A stretch of DNA of 38,410 bases from Bacillota bacterium (GCA_014896355.1 JADBKO010000021.1:1-38410); one strand, 5' to 3'; numbered from the stretch's first letter, positions 17,008 through 24,953 are shown. Notes: generated by a model not told the origin, from the sequence alone. Numbers and translations: made by a program.

Positions 17008-17928
17008 TTAATAGGACTCCACCCCGCCGCGCTTGAAAACGCGCAGCTGCACGAGGGTGATGATCATGATGATGACGAACAAGACGTAGGCCATGGCCGA
17101 AGCCCTGCCCATACGCAGGTTTTGGAAAGCCACCTGGTACATGTAATTGGCTACAACGTTGGTAGCTTGCATGGGCCCTCCCCCGGTCATGACCATGATG
17201 AGGGCGAAATTGCTCAGCCCTCCGATGAAACCGGTCACCAGGACGAAGAGCAGGGTAGGCCGCAACAACGGTATAGTAATGTGGCGAAACTCCTGCCAAA
17301 CAGATGCGCCATCCACGCGGGCGGCCTCGTAGAGCGACTCATCGATCCCTTCCAGACCGGCCGAAAAAATGAGTATGTTGCCCCCCAGTCCCGCCCACAC
17401 CGAGACGATGATAACGGACAACATGGCCGTACTGGGGCTGCTCAGCCAGTCGGGACCCGCGATACCCAAGAGCGCCAAGCCTTGGTTGACCAACCCGTAA
17501 ACCGCGTCCAGAAGGTAGGTCCACATGTAGGAGATGGCGACCACATTCGTCACCATAGGAAGCCAATAAAGGGTACGCCACAGGGCCTTGCCTTTGATAC
17601 GGGTAACAGCAAACGATAGCAACAGCGATATCGCCGTGCCCAGCAATACGCTGCCGAAGGCAAAGACGAAAGTATTGGTCAGTGTCTGATAAAAGTAGGG
17701 ATCCAGTGTAAAAATGTACTTATAGTTTTTCAGGCCGATCCAACGTGGCGACGACAGAGGGTTCCAGTCCGTGAAGGTCAGATAAAGGGAGAACAACACC
17801 GGGACGAAGAAGAAGATCATGGCAAAAAGCCCCGCAGGAGCCAAAAAAGCGTAGGGGGCCCAGTGCCGCTGATCCAAACGGTGACGCTTGGTCGGAGAGA
17901 TCGGGTTTCCAACAGCAGCCGGCCACAC
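17008..17928 (-). CDS. Sugar ABC transporter permease, MalF type (salvage island)
   Basis: A 306-residue partner of the preceding MalG-like protein. Six membrane segments are visible from APYAFLAPAGLFAMIFFFVPVL onward (given in part). The EAA loop reads LYEAARVDGASVWQEF then TIPLLRP, and ALIMVMTGGGP follows as in other MalF-like subunits. GTG 17928 is supported by GGGGAGG eight bases upstream. It lies 67 bases after the binding-protein gene. It is clearly of the CUT1 type, the class that handles oligosaccharides and related molecules. Confidence 0.95.
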   Translation of the reverse strand: MWPAAVGNPISPTKRHRLDQRHWAPYAFLAPAGLFAMIFFFVPVLFSLYLTFTDWNPLSSPRWIGLKNYKYIFTLDPYFYQTLTNTFVFAFGSVLLGTAISLLLSFAVTRIKGKALWRTLYWLPMVTNVVAISYMWTYLLDAVYGLVNQGLALLGIAGPDWLSSPSTAMLSVIIVSVWAGLGGNILIFSAGLEGIDESLYEAARVDGASVWQEFRHITIPLLRPTLLFVLVTGFIGGLSNFALIMVMTGGGPMQATNVVANYMYQVAFQNLRMGRASAMAYVLFVIIMIITLVQLRVFKRGGVESY

Positions 17929-17995
17929 AGGGCGAACCTCCCCTCGGCAGAAGGAGGCCAGGTCCGCACAGAACCCGGCCCCCTCCCAGCTGTTC

Positions 17996-19279
17996 TCAGT
18001 AGTTTTCAGCCAAGATCGCGTTGATCTCTTTGGCCGCCGCGTCCAGCGCTTGCTTGGGTGTAACCTTCTGGTAGAAGGCTTCTAGGATGTGGTTCATCAG
18101 TGAGGTCTTGATTTCTTGGCCCTGCACAACGTTCGGTTCAGGTACCGAATACTTCAGAGCGTTCACAAAGGGTTCCATAAAGGCGTCACCCAATTCGGCT
18201 TTGTGAGCGGCAATGTCGTTCTTCCCGGAGGGAATGGCTCCCAACTTGGTCAGGAAATTGCCCATGGGCGAACTCTGACCGGGATGCTGCTCGTTGAGCC
18301 ACTGCAGAAACGCCCAGGCTTCCTTCTTGACTTTGCTTTTGCTATCGACCGCCCAGTAGAAGGTGTATTGTACGCTCTTGTTGCCGGCCGGACCCGCAGG
18401 GATCGGGGCCACGCCGACGTCCGTAAACCGGTCCTTCATGGCCTTCTGGAGGGTGCTCTTGTACCAAGGGGCCATGATGGTCATGGCGATGGTGCCGGTA
18501 GGAAAGTCCCAGACCGATACCGTCGGGTCCGTTGCCCCTTCCTTGAACAGAGCCACCTCCTGCTCCAATGCTTTGACTCCTTGCGGGCCGTTGAATGTGG
18601 CCCGGCTGAAGTCTTTGCTGAACAAACTGCCGCCTTGGGCATACAGGAGAGCCATCCAGGGGTGGACTACCGCCGAATCCCAACCGCGTTCGAGCGCAAA
18701 ACCGGCCTGAACGATTTTGCCTTCCGCATTCCGTTTGGTACAGGCTTTGGCAATCTTGAGCAGTTCATCCCAAGTCCGTGGCGGACCGTTAAACCCGGCT
18801 TCCTTGAGCAACCGCTTGTTATAGACCAGCATGTAGTTGTCGATTTCCGTAGGAATGCCCCAGATTTGGCCGTTCATGGTCACGGCTTCAACAGAAGAGG
18901 GGACGAACGACTGCCGCACCATCTTTTGGATGCTGGCAGGGGGACGGTCCAAGGCCCCGTTACCCACCATCTGGACGCCCCAAAGGGAGTACAGGTGGTA
19001 AATATCCGGCGCCTTACCGGCCACGCGGGAGGTCATCACTGTTTGCAAATAGTCCGCAAAGGTAATTTCCTGGTATGTTATCTCAACGTCTGGATGGAGC
19101 TTCATGTACTCTTCGAAGTAAGGGAGGAGGTACTCCTTTTGCCCTTGGCCGTAGTGCGAGGCGACAACGATTTTGACCTTCGCGGAGGCGGTGTTGGGGA
19201 TTGCCGCCGCAAGGCCCAGGGCCAGAGAAACCGCGAGGCATACGAGGAGCAAACGGACGCGTCCCAACCGCTGTGACAT
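17996..19279 (-). CDS. Sugar ABC transporter substrate-binding protein (salvage island)
   Basis: A 427-residue extracellular solute-binding protein of the MalE/UgpB class that would deliver the ligand to the two permeases encoded just downstream. ATG 19279 is fixed by GGAGG eight bases upstream and by the signal peptide that begins there (basic start, LLLVCLAVSLALGLAAA core, ASA-K cleavage). The only cysteine in the core is preceded by valine, so there is no proper lipobox and the protein appears not to be lipid-anchored, unusual for a monoderm Firmicute. Mature-domain features such as VASHYGQGQKEYLLPYFEEY and YNKRLLKEAGFNGPPRTWDELL are typical. Its place between murQ and the permeases suggests a MurNAc, GlcNAc-MurNAc or muropeptide ligand; this is inference. 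Confidence 0.93.
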   Translation of the reverse strand: MSQRLGRVRLLLVCLAVSLALGLAAAIPNTASAKVKIVVASHYGQGQKEYLLPYFEEYMKLHPDVEITYQEITFADYLQTVMTSRVAGKAPDIYHLYSLWGVQMVGNGALDRPPASIQKMVRQSFVPSSVEAVTMNGQIWGIPTEIDNYMLVYNKRLLKEAGFNGPPRTWDELLKIAKACTKRNAEGKIVQAGFALERGWDSAVVHPWMALLYAQGGSLFSKDFSRATFNGPQGVKALEQEVALFKEGATDPTVSVWDFPTGTIAMTIMAPWYKSTLQKAMKDRFTDVGVAPIPAGPAGNKSVQYTFYWAVDSKSKVKKEAWAFLQWLNEQHPGQSSPMGNFLTKLGAIPSGKNDIAAHKAELGDAFMEPFVNALKYSVPEPNVVQGQEIKTSLMNHILEAFYQKVTPKQALDAAAKEINAILAENY

Positions 19280-19364
19280 GGCTTTTTCCTCCTTTTCTTT
19301 TTTTGTTTCCTTGAAATTCCGGTGCATTGCTGCACAGGTATTGCCTACCAGGACGTGAGGATGT

Positions 19365-20390
19365 TCATGGCCTCTCCGTCCCGCTGCTGGAAACCCTCTT
19401 TGAATGGCTCTGCAGCAGGGATACCGCCTTGCGCACGAATCCTTGCGCCTCTTGCAGTCCCTGCCTGGCCTGGGCGGCGGAGACACCGGCCAGAATCATG
19501 ACGATGGCTGTTTTTACATGACGGTCGGCGGCCAGAAACGCCTGCGTGGCTTCTTCATGAGAAACGCCGGTCACGGTTTGAATGGTGTGGATGGCGCGGC
19601 CGACCAGTTTTTCGTTGGTTGGACGAAGATCCACCATGAGGTTTTGGTAGACCTTTCCGAGGCGGATCATGGCGCCGGTGCTGAGCATATTCAGTACCAT
19701 TTTCTGGGCTGTTCCGGCTTTGAGACGGGTGGAGCCTGCAATCACCTCGGGGCCCACTACGGGCAGAATGGCCAGGTCTGTGACCTGCTCCACCCGGCTG
19801 GGCCGATTGCAGGCAATGGCCAGCGAAGCGGCCCCCAGTTGTCGGGCTGCCGTCAGGGCTCCGAGCACGAAAGGGGTGTTCCCACTGGCCGTAATGCCCA
19901 CCACCAGGTCTTTCGCGGTGGCCTCCCGGAGGATCACCGCTTTGCCGGAATCAAAATCATCTTCCGCCTCTTCCACCGATTCGTAAACTGCCTGAGGGCC
20001 GCCCGCCAGGAGGGCTTTTGCGACCCCGTTCTCGACCCCGAAAGTCGGACGCCATTCTGCCGCGTCCAGAAGGCCCAGCCGCCCGCTGGTGCCTGCCCCT
20101 ACGTAGAGGACTCGGCCTCCCTGGCTCAAGACCGTGGCCATGCGGTCAATCCCCCGCGCGATTTCAGGCAGCACCGCAGCCACAGCCTGGGGCACTTTTT
20201 GGTCTTCCTGATTCATAAGGGTTGCGATTTCCAAGGCGGAGAGCTCGTCGATGTGCAACGTAGCGAGGTTACGGCTTTCCGTCGCAGAGCCCGCTAGATC
20301 CTCCCATCGTGAAGCTGCCGGGGGTATGGCTCCGTTCCCCTCCGGGATCGGATGTCCGCTCGATGGGTGCAAGGGAGAATGAGTGCTCAT
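19365..20390 (-). CDS. murQ: N-acetylmuramic acid 6-phosphate etherase
   Basis: SIS-fold lyase that removes the lactyl ether from MurNAc-6-P, giving GlcNAc-6-P and D-lactate in the cytoplasm. It has 341 residues; the usual 300-residue enzyme is preceded by a poorly conserved N-terminal stretch of about 28 residues. Clear motifs: LAGSATESRNLATLHID, LYVGAGTSGRLGLLDAAE, PTFGV, GITASGNTPFVLGAL, and LRPTNEKLVGRA. E112 and about E140 are the likely catalytic glutamates by family analogy. The family's AECPPT is AEWRPT here. ATG 20390 has GGAGG eight bases upstream. It sits directly before the binding-protein gene (85 bases) and downstream of two inverted-repeat sites. MurQ is the committing step of MurNAc catabolism and anchors the interpretation of this island. 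Confidence 0.97.
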   Translation of the reverse strand: MSTHSPLHPSSGHPIPEGNGAIPPAASRWEDLAGSATESRNLATLHIDELSALEIATLMNQEDQKVPQAVAAVLPEIARGIDRMATVLSQGGRVLYVGAGTSGRLGLLDAAEWRPTFGVENGVAKALLAGGPQAVYESVEEAEDDFDSGKAVILREATAKDLVVGITASGNTPFVLGALTAARQLGAASLAIACNRPSRVEQVTDLAILPVVGPEVIAGSTRLKAGTAQKMVLNMLSTGAMIRLGKVYQNLMVDLRPTNEKLVGRAIHTIQTVTGVSHEEATQAFLAADRHVKTAIVMILAGVSAAQARQGLQEAQGFVRKAVSLLQSHSKRVSSSGTERP

Positions 20391-20408
20391 GGGGAAAGCC
20401 TCCAGTAG

Positions 20409-20422
20409 TTCCTACATTGGAA
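20409..20422. promoter_or_regulatory. Candidate RpiR/MurR operator next to murQ
   Basis: TTCC-TACATT-GGAA lies immediately upstream of the murQ SD. On the minus strand it contains CTTCCAATG, shared with a second site at 20468 and, less one C, with the palindrome at 22486. Its position would let a bound repressor block murQ transcription. Confidence 0.35.
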
Positions 20423-20467
20423 GTTGCTATGGTGCCCTGTGGCCCACTAGGATGCTTCGACATCATT

Positions 20468-20482
20468 GGAAGGAATCCTTCC
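20468..20482. promoter_or_regulatory. Palindrome upstream of murQ, candidate operator
   Basis: GGAAGGA-A-TCCTTCC is a perfect 7+1+7 inverted repeat in the 161-base gap between the GHL10-like gene and murQ. Next to it on the minus strand is CCAATGATG, so the composite TTCCTTCCAATGA closely resembles TTCCTTCAATGA at the site before the GHL10-like gene. Confidence 0.4.
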
Positions 20483-20551
20483 TTCGGAGCACATTATCGG
20501 GTCAAAAATTTCTTATGGGCGGCGCGGTGGCGGCTTGACAGGGGGACCTGT

Positions 20552-22465
20552 TTACGGGTGCGGGCGGGGCGCATATACGGCCACCTCCCAAAGGGAGTAC
20601 CCTAAGGCGGTGGCCCGTTGGGTCATGGTGATGCGGAGATACCGGGCGGTCACGGGCTCCAGCGGAATATCCTCGCGCCCGCCGTTACCGGTCTGGGTTG
20701 AGAAGACCCGTTTCCAACGGTGCCCGTCCAAGGAGACCTCGAGGGAGTATGCGCGGGCATATGCATATTCCCACTCCAAGCCAACGCTTCCGATGCGGGC
20801 AGGTTTTCCCAGATCCAACGTCAAGGTGTTGTAATCAGTATAACGCGAGCACCAGCGCGTGGCTAAGCTTCCGTCCAGCACCATTTCAGGGCCGAAGCCG
20901 GGATGGATGACCGAGGAGGCCAAAGCCGTCGCATGGAGGGCCAGGTTGGCCGGTGCTGTGAAGGTGCCGGATGACGACAGGCATTCTCCGTTGGGGGCCA
21001 CAGCTTTGACGTCATATCGATACTCGGCTCCTTGACGCAACGGTCCCAAGTAAAAAAGCTGGGTCGTAGTGGGCTCAGGACGCCATATGACCTTGCCATC
21101 GCTGGGACTGGCGTGACCGGATAGGGTATAGCTCAGGGTCACGCGCGTTGGGAAGGGGGTGCTGACCCGCAGCACGGTCAAACCGTCGGTGATCAACGGA
21201 AAAGCAACCTGGAGTCCGGGGCGATCCGACCGGGTGGCGGTAGGCCGCGCCCCTTCTGGACGGTCATCGCCGCGTTCCCCGCCAAACGGTTCGGCCGCAT
21301 CTCTGCGCAGCACCGTGACGCTGTCCGCCGGAGCCAAACTAGCAAGCGGTGCGAAATCTTCGGCTTTCCACCCGATGTCGAAATCGTACGCATATACCAC
21401 TGCTCCGCCTGCGCCGGCGTCGCGTGCCGCCTTCACTTCTGCAAGTAAATCTGCGGTCCGGTAGCCGAAAAAGGCTTGAACGTCTGGAACGACGCGGGCG
21501 AGATGGGCCCCCTGGGCTCTGGCCGCCTGAAGGGCTTTGTACACGTAGGCGTAATGCTCGGACTCGTGGCCGGGGATGCTGTCATCACAGGGGTAGAGCA
21601 TAGGGTGGACGAAATCCAACACGTGTTCCAAACGGACCAGGTCCTGCCCCAGTTCTTTGTTTGGACTGTAGCAGGTATCCGCGAAAATATGGGCCGATAC
21701 GCTGACCGTTGGAGCGATCCGGTGCACGGACTCAGCGAAACGGGCAGCGAACTGGGTGATGACGTCGATGCGGGAGCGGCTGCCGGTATAAGGCAGGCTG
21801 CTGCTCGCTACACCGGCGGGATAGCGAAGGGTGTCCAGGCTGATTCCGTCAATGGAATAATGCCGGACCAGTTCCTCAGCGATGCGAATGAGGTAGTCCT
21901 GCATCGGCTTGTAGCCGGGGTCCACCCAGTCCAGATCTCCGATACGCGCCTGCGGGAAAAGGTGCCGGGCAGCATAGGCGTCGTTAAAGGCTAGGAACAG
22001 CACGACCACGGACTGGCGGGGCTGAGCATTGTGAGCTGCCTCGATAAGCCGCGTCAGAGGGTTGTCAAGGGCGGTGAAGGGGATTTGCGGGGATGCCGTG
22101 GCCATAAGCTGCGGAAACCGTGCAGAATAGTACCAGAGGCGGCCGTCGAATTGCTTCACCGTGACAAACAATGTATTGAAGCCCGCGGCCCGCTGGGTGG
22201 CCAGCACTTCTTGGCGGATGGGGTCCCGTAACAACGTCAAGGCGCTCATCTCGCCGCCGGCCATCCAGAACCTGCTTTCGCGGGACGCTGCAGACGATGG
22301 TGGGAAGGCGGCGGAGCCGGGATCTGCCTCGGCCGAAATCGTGACCACCGCTGTAGATAGGACAACCAGCAGGAAAAGGCTAAACAGGAGGGATCCTTTC
22401 CCTTGTTTACAGCCAATGGCGGCCAGGAAGGGAATCCGCCCCCGCTGGTGTGTTGTCCCAAACAT
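20552..22465 (-). CDS. Secreted GHL10-like glycoside hydrolase with Fn3-like and F5/8C (CBM32-like) domains
   Basis: A 637-residue exported protein. A hydrophobic segment at about 26-44 (LLFSLFLLVVLSTAVVTIS) forms a signal peptide or anchor. Residues about 65-385 resemble the GHL10/DUF187 TIM-barrel family (GFNTLFVTVKQFDGRLWYYS, D206-GISLD-TLRYP, FVHPMLYP, GAVVYAYDFD). Then comes a fibronectin-III-like stretch (about 425-500) and a C-terminal discoidin-type domain (about 505-632: MVLDGSLATRWCSRY, TLDLGKPARIGSVGLEWEY, ARYLRITMTQ) likely to bind glycans. Substrate and activity are not known; an extracellular role in releasing peptidoglycan or another glycan for the ABC importer is the contextual guess. 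ATG 22465 has GGGGGCG upstream. It lies between the regulator and murQ genes with a palindrome before it. Confidence 0.85.
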   Translation of the reverse strand: MFGTTHQRGRIPFLAAIGCKQGKGSLLFSLFLLVVLSTAVVTISAEADPGSAAFPPSSAASRESRFWMAGGEMSALTLLRDPIRQEVLATQRAAGFNTLFVTVKQFDGRLWYYSARFPQLMATASPQIPFTALDNPLTRLIEAAHNAQPRQSVVVLFLAFNDAYAARHLFPQARIGDLDWVDPGYKPMQDYLIRIAEELVRHYSIDGISLDTLRYPAGVASSSLPYTGSRSRIDVITQFAARFAESVHRIAPTVSVSAHIFADTCYSPNKELGQDLVRLEHVLDFVHPMLYPCDDSIPGHESEHYAYVYKALQAARAQGAHLARVVPDVQAFFGYRTADLLAEVKAARDAGAGGAVVYAYDFDIGWKAEDFAPLASLAPADSVTVLRRDAAEPFGGERGDDRPEGARPTATRSDRPGLQVAFPLITDGLTVLRVSTPFPTRVTLSYTLSGHASPSDGKVIWRPEPTTTQLFYLGPLRQGAEYRYDVKAVAPNGECLSSSGTFTAPANLALHATALASSVIHPGFGPEMVLDGSLATRWCSRYTDYNTLTLDLGKPARIGSVGLEWEYAYARAYSLEVSLDGHRWKRVFSTQTGNGGREDIPLEPVTARYLRITMTQRATALGYSLWEVAVYAPRPHP

Positions 22466-22485
22466 ACGGAATCGCCCCCGAAGAG

Positions 22486-22500
22486 TCCTTCATTGAAGGA
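22486..22500. promoter_or_regulatory. Palindrome between the regulator and the GHL10-like gene, candidate operator
   Basis: TCCTTCA-T-TGAAGGA is a perfect 7+1+7 inverted repeat, 21 bases upstream of the ATG of the GHL10-like gene. On the minus strand it reads TTCCTTCAATGAAGG and shares its core with the sites before murQ. The 110-base gap also holds A/T-rich DNA that could be a promoter, but no clear -35/-10 pair is visible. Confidence 0.42.
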
Positions 22501-22575
22501 ACTTCGTCGGCGGTCATAAAAATCCTTCTCTTGGAAGACGAACTTAAGGAAAAGTTTTTTCTACCTAAATGGAAC

Positions 22576-23490
22576 CTACGTCCTCTCTTGGCGATGCCGC
22601 CGCGGGGAGGTGGAGACCTTCTTGTCCAGGACTGCCACACGGGTCTTCTCGAGGGTGGCGAAGGCCGTGTCCGCCTGGCGGGTGGCTACGGCGATGAACA
22701 GCACATCCACCACTGCCAACTGGGTCAGGCGGGAAACGATGGCTGCACTGCGAAACGCTGTTTCCGTCGTCCCCGTCAGCAGACAGATCTGGGCTTCCTT
22801 CGCCAAGGGGGAGCCGAAGCCGGCAGTAATGGCCACGGTGGTAGCGCCAGCCTGCCGTGCCGTCTGCAGCGACTCAATGGTATCGCGGGTGGACCCCGAG
22901 TAGGAAATCCCCACTGCCACATCGCCGGGCTGCAGGATGGCTGCAAACGCCGCCTGTTGGTGCGGATCCACATAGGCCCAGCAGGGGAGGCCGATGCGGG
23001 CGAATTTGTGTTGGGCATCCATGGCTACGATGCCAGAGGCGCCTACGCCGTAAAAGTGGATGTGGGCCGCCTTGAGCATGGCATCCCGGGCAGCCGCCAC
23101 GCTTTCCACGTCCAGAAGGCGCAGGGTGTCCGTGAGTCCCTGAACCTCTGAGCGAAAGAGCTTCTCCTTGATGGTGGCCAGATCGTCCTCTACGGTGATC
23201 TCCCCGTAGATCCGGTTTTCCTCGCGCCGTTGCGCGCCGGCTTCCGAAGCCAAAACCAGCTTCATTTGGAGATAGCCTTTGTATCCCAGCCGTTGGGCCA
23301 ATTTGACCACGGTGGATTCGCTGGTTCCAGACCGGGCGGCCAGCTCCGTCACACTGAGGGTGGTGACCTCTTCCGGATGAGCCAGGACATAGTCAGCCGT
23401 CTGCTGCTCGGACGGGCGCAGCGAGCTGTATACACTGCGCAGGCGGGCGATGCAGCCACCAGGTGTCAGGCCGTTGGAATGCTCAGCCAA
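22576..23490 (-). CDS. RpiR/MurR-type transcriptional regulator with SIS domain
   Basis: A 304-residue regulator: N-terminal RpiR helix-turn-helix (about residues 10-85; LSVTELAARSGTSESTVVKLAQRLGYKGYLQ, quoted in part: SGTSESTVVKLAQRLGYKG) and a C-terminal SIS sugar-phosphate-binding domain (about 125-265; HFYGVGASGIVAMDAQHKF, ISYSGSTRDTIESL, AITAGFGSPLA). RpiR members beside murQ, such as MurR, sense MurNAc-6-P and repress MurNAc catabolism, which fits here. TTG 23490 is chosen because GGAAGGGAG lies upstream and the family's N-terminus begins there; the longer reading has a non-conserved 100-residue lead. It is probably the first gene of the minus-strand island and may control the palindromic sites at 22486, 20468 and 20409. 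Confidence 0.93.
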   Translation of the reverse strand: MAEHSNGLTPGGCIARLRSVYSSLRPSEQQTADYVLAHPEEVTTLSVTELAARSGTSESTVVKLAQRLGYKGYLQMKLVLASEAGAQRREENRIYGEITVEDDLATIKEKLFRSEVQGLTDTLRLLDVESVAAARDAMLKAAHIHFYGVGASGIVAMDAQHKFARIGLPCWAYVDPHQQAAFAAILQPGDVAVGISYSGSTRDTIESLQTARQAGATTVAITAGFGSPLAKEAQICLLTGTTETAFRSAAIVSRLTQLAVVDVLFIAVATRQADTAFATLEKTRVAVLDKKVSTSPRRHRQERT

Positions 23491-24044
23491 AGATGATCTG
23501 CTCCCTTCCTGCCCTGGATGCCGTGGGGCAAAGAATAACGTGTTGAAACAGTGTTCTTTGTAGATCAAAGGGTAAATTTCACGGGGCAAGGACAGTCGAA
23601 CCGCTCTTATATCATTTCGCCGTTCTGCGCACGTAACCTTCCGTTGCAGCCGCCCCACGCAGAAAAATTTCTTCAAGCGCCTAGGCCCGCTTTCTGTCGG
23701 TCTATTCGCCGCTCCGTGGAATCCCCCCTTATACCCTGCGGCCACTCGGAAAGCTTGGGGATGCCGGGCGGTGAACCAAACGAATGGCACACCGGCCTGA
23801 TAGGCCGACTATTCGGGGGTGTGGCGGCCCGCGGCGTTTGGCGGGCGGACTGGCCGATGGCGGCGGGGAGATGGTCCAGCTTTTCGTAGACAACCTTCCT
23901 CCTCCATGGCAGCGAGGAAAACACGCAGAACAGGAAAAGCGGCGGACATCATTTGACCGCCTTTGCGATCCCATCATACGCCGGGGATATGCGGGTCAAG
24001 AGAGGGAGCGGTACGGAGGTAGGGGAGCAAAAAACGTCGGCGGG
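23491..24044. other. 554-base region without a convincing gene
   Basis: No reading frame here looks like a protein: the short ones are Pro/Arg/Ser-rich shadows without a good SD. It holds the promoter region for the regulator gene on the minus strand, including a small palindrome CTTTG-TAGAT-CAAAG (23556-23570), about 66 bases upstream of its TTG, that could serve autoregulation. I see no clear promoter hexamers. Confidence 0.5.
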
Positions 24045-24290
24045 TCAGGCGCCGTTGTGCCGTGAAACCCGGGCACGGTCTTCCATGTGGGCGTTGGCTG
24101 CATCTACGACGCCGAACATGGGCCAATGGCGCTGCGTATGGAGGCCGAAAGCGCTGCCGCACTGGGCGCAGATGAATCCTACGAACGTATCGCGTTGCTG
24201 GGCCACGGAGCGAAATTCAGCAGAGTGGCAGCGCACACACCGGAGCTGTCGAAGGGCGTTTCGCTTCTGGTCCAGCGCGTAGAACCTCAC
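24045..24290 (-). CDS. Small zinc-ribbon protein, function unknown
   Basis: An 81-residue protein with two CxxC knuckles (CVRCHSAEF and CAQCGSAFG) about 23 residues apart, the pattern of a zinc ribbon. The start is set at GTG 24290 (RFYALDQKRNALRQLRC follows), with AAAGGA about ten bases upstream; a longer frame from ATG 24395 would run through a strong hairpin and an Arg-rich, unconserved leader. It lies 120 bases after thiT on the same strand and might be co-transcribed. I do not recognise the family; nucleic-acid or protein binding is typical for such ribbons. Confidence 0.55.
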   Translation of the reverse strand: MRFYALDQKRNALRQLRCVRCHSAEFRSVAQQRDTFVGFICAQCGSAFGLHTQRHWPMFGVVDAANAHMEDRARVSRHNGA

Positions 24291-24326
24291 GGCCTTCGTT
24301 CCTTTCGGCAGTGGGACGGTCCGGAG

Positions 24327-24349
24327 GCTCCGGGCTGGCTGCCCGGAGC
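24327..24349. other. Strong hairpin between thiT and the zinc-ribbon gene
   Basis: GCTCCGGGC-TGGCT-GCCCGGAGC is a perfect 9-bp inverted repeat with a 5-base loop. No T-tract follows on the minus strand, so it is not a standard intrinsic terminator. It may weaken or stabilise the thiT read-through transcript. Confidence 0.55.
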
Positions 24350-24410
24350 GCCGGCGGCGGAAGCCCCTGCGGGCCTCCGCCCCATTTTTGTCCATTGTCA
24401 GAGTATTCGT

Positions 24411-24953
24411 CTACGGCCGGCGATTTCCTTCCTGCATCTGGGAACGGGGAAAGACGGCCTGGCGGTTGAGGAGGATCGCCATCAGGATTAGGCCGATGAC
24501 AAGCTCCGGCGCCAGATAAGAAGCATTATAGACGGCGGAGTATGCCCAGACATTTTGCCCTGCCGGAGCATAGCTTGCAAAGAAAATCACTCCCGAGAGG
24601 AGGTGGGACAAATACCGCCCCACTGTCCCCAGAGTGACGCCCACCAGAGGCCGGCGCGGGAAAAATCCTGACACGCCCAGAAGTGCGAAGGCCAGGGGAT
24701 AGTCAAGAATCAACTGCACCGGGTGAATGACGTACGGGTCGATGGCCAAGTCCACCAGCCCGTAAACGGCCCCGGCCAGCACGCCGACCCAGCCACCTCG
24801 ACGCAACGCAATGTAATATAGAGGCAGCATCTCCAAAGAGACGGAACCGCCCTGCGGCAGCCGGAAAATCCGCACCAACCCCAGCACAGCGGCCAGGGCC
24901 ACGGCCACCGCAGCCTCCACCAGGACCCGGGTGTCCAAAACCATACGTTTCAT
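24411..24953 (-). CDS. thiT: Energy-coupling-factor thiamine transporter S component
   Basis: A 180-residue, six-helix membrane protein that binds thiamine and works with a shared ECF module (EcfA, EcfA', EcfT) encoded elsewhere. Recognisable ThiT segments: RLPQGGSVSLEMLPLYYIAL, GVLAGAVYGLVDL, HPVQLILDYPLAFALLGVSG and the NVWAYSAVYNASYLAPELVIG region; aromatic residues there belong to the thiamine pocket in the family. ATG 24953 is chosen for GGGAGG nine bases upstream; the longer reading would start inside the leader. It is controlled by a TPP riboswitch and terminator just upstream, so it should be made when thiamine pyrophosphate is scarce. Confidence 0.95.
   Translation of the reverse strand: MKRMVLDTRVLVEAAVAVALAAVLGLVRIFRLPQGGSVSLEMLPLYYIALRRGGWVGVLAGAVYGLVDLAIDPYVIHPVQLILDYPLAFALLGVSGFFPRRPLVGVTLGTVGRYLSHLLSGVIFFASYAPAGQNVWAYSAVYNASYLAPELVIGLILMAILLNRQAVFPRSQMQEGNRRP

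Noticed and set aside
18116-19276. A 386-codon plus-strand frame across the binding-protein gene
   Set aside because: The minus-strand reading has a signal peptide, good SD and family motifs; the plus reading has none of these.
19240-19279. Cysteine in the signal peptide of the salvage binding protein as a lipobox
   Set aside because: The sequence before it is LLLV-C, with valine at -1, where Gly, Ala or Ser is needed; the ASA-K site fits signal peptidase I better.
19342-19368. A seven-codon ATG frame (MNILTSW) overlapping the murQ stop codon
   Set aside because: An ATGA overlap and GGAGAGG upstream look inviting, but a seven-residue frame without any attenuator structure before the binding-protein gene is likely chance.
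23556-23570. CTTTG-N5-CAAAG as an RpiR operator
   Set aside because: The arms are only five bases and the sequence does not share the core of the three sites downstream, so it was not listed as an operator.
23673-24065. Short frames on both strands between the regulator and the zinc-ribbon gene
   Set aside because: They have biased Pro/Arg/Ser composition, no SD of quality and no motif. The stretch is better read as non-coding.
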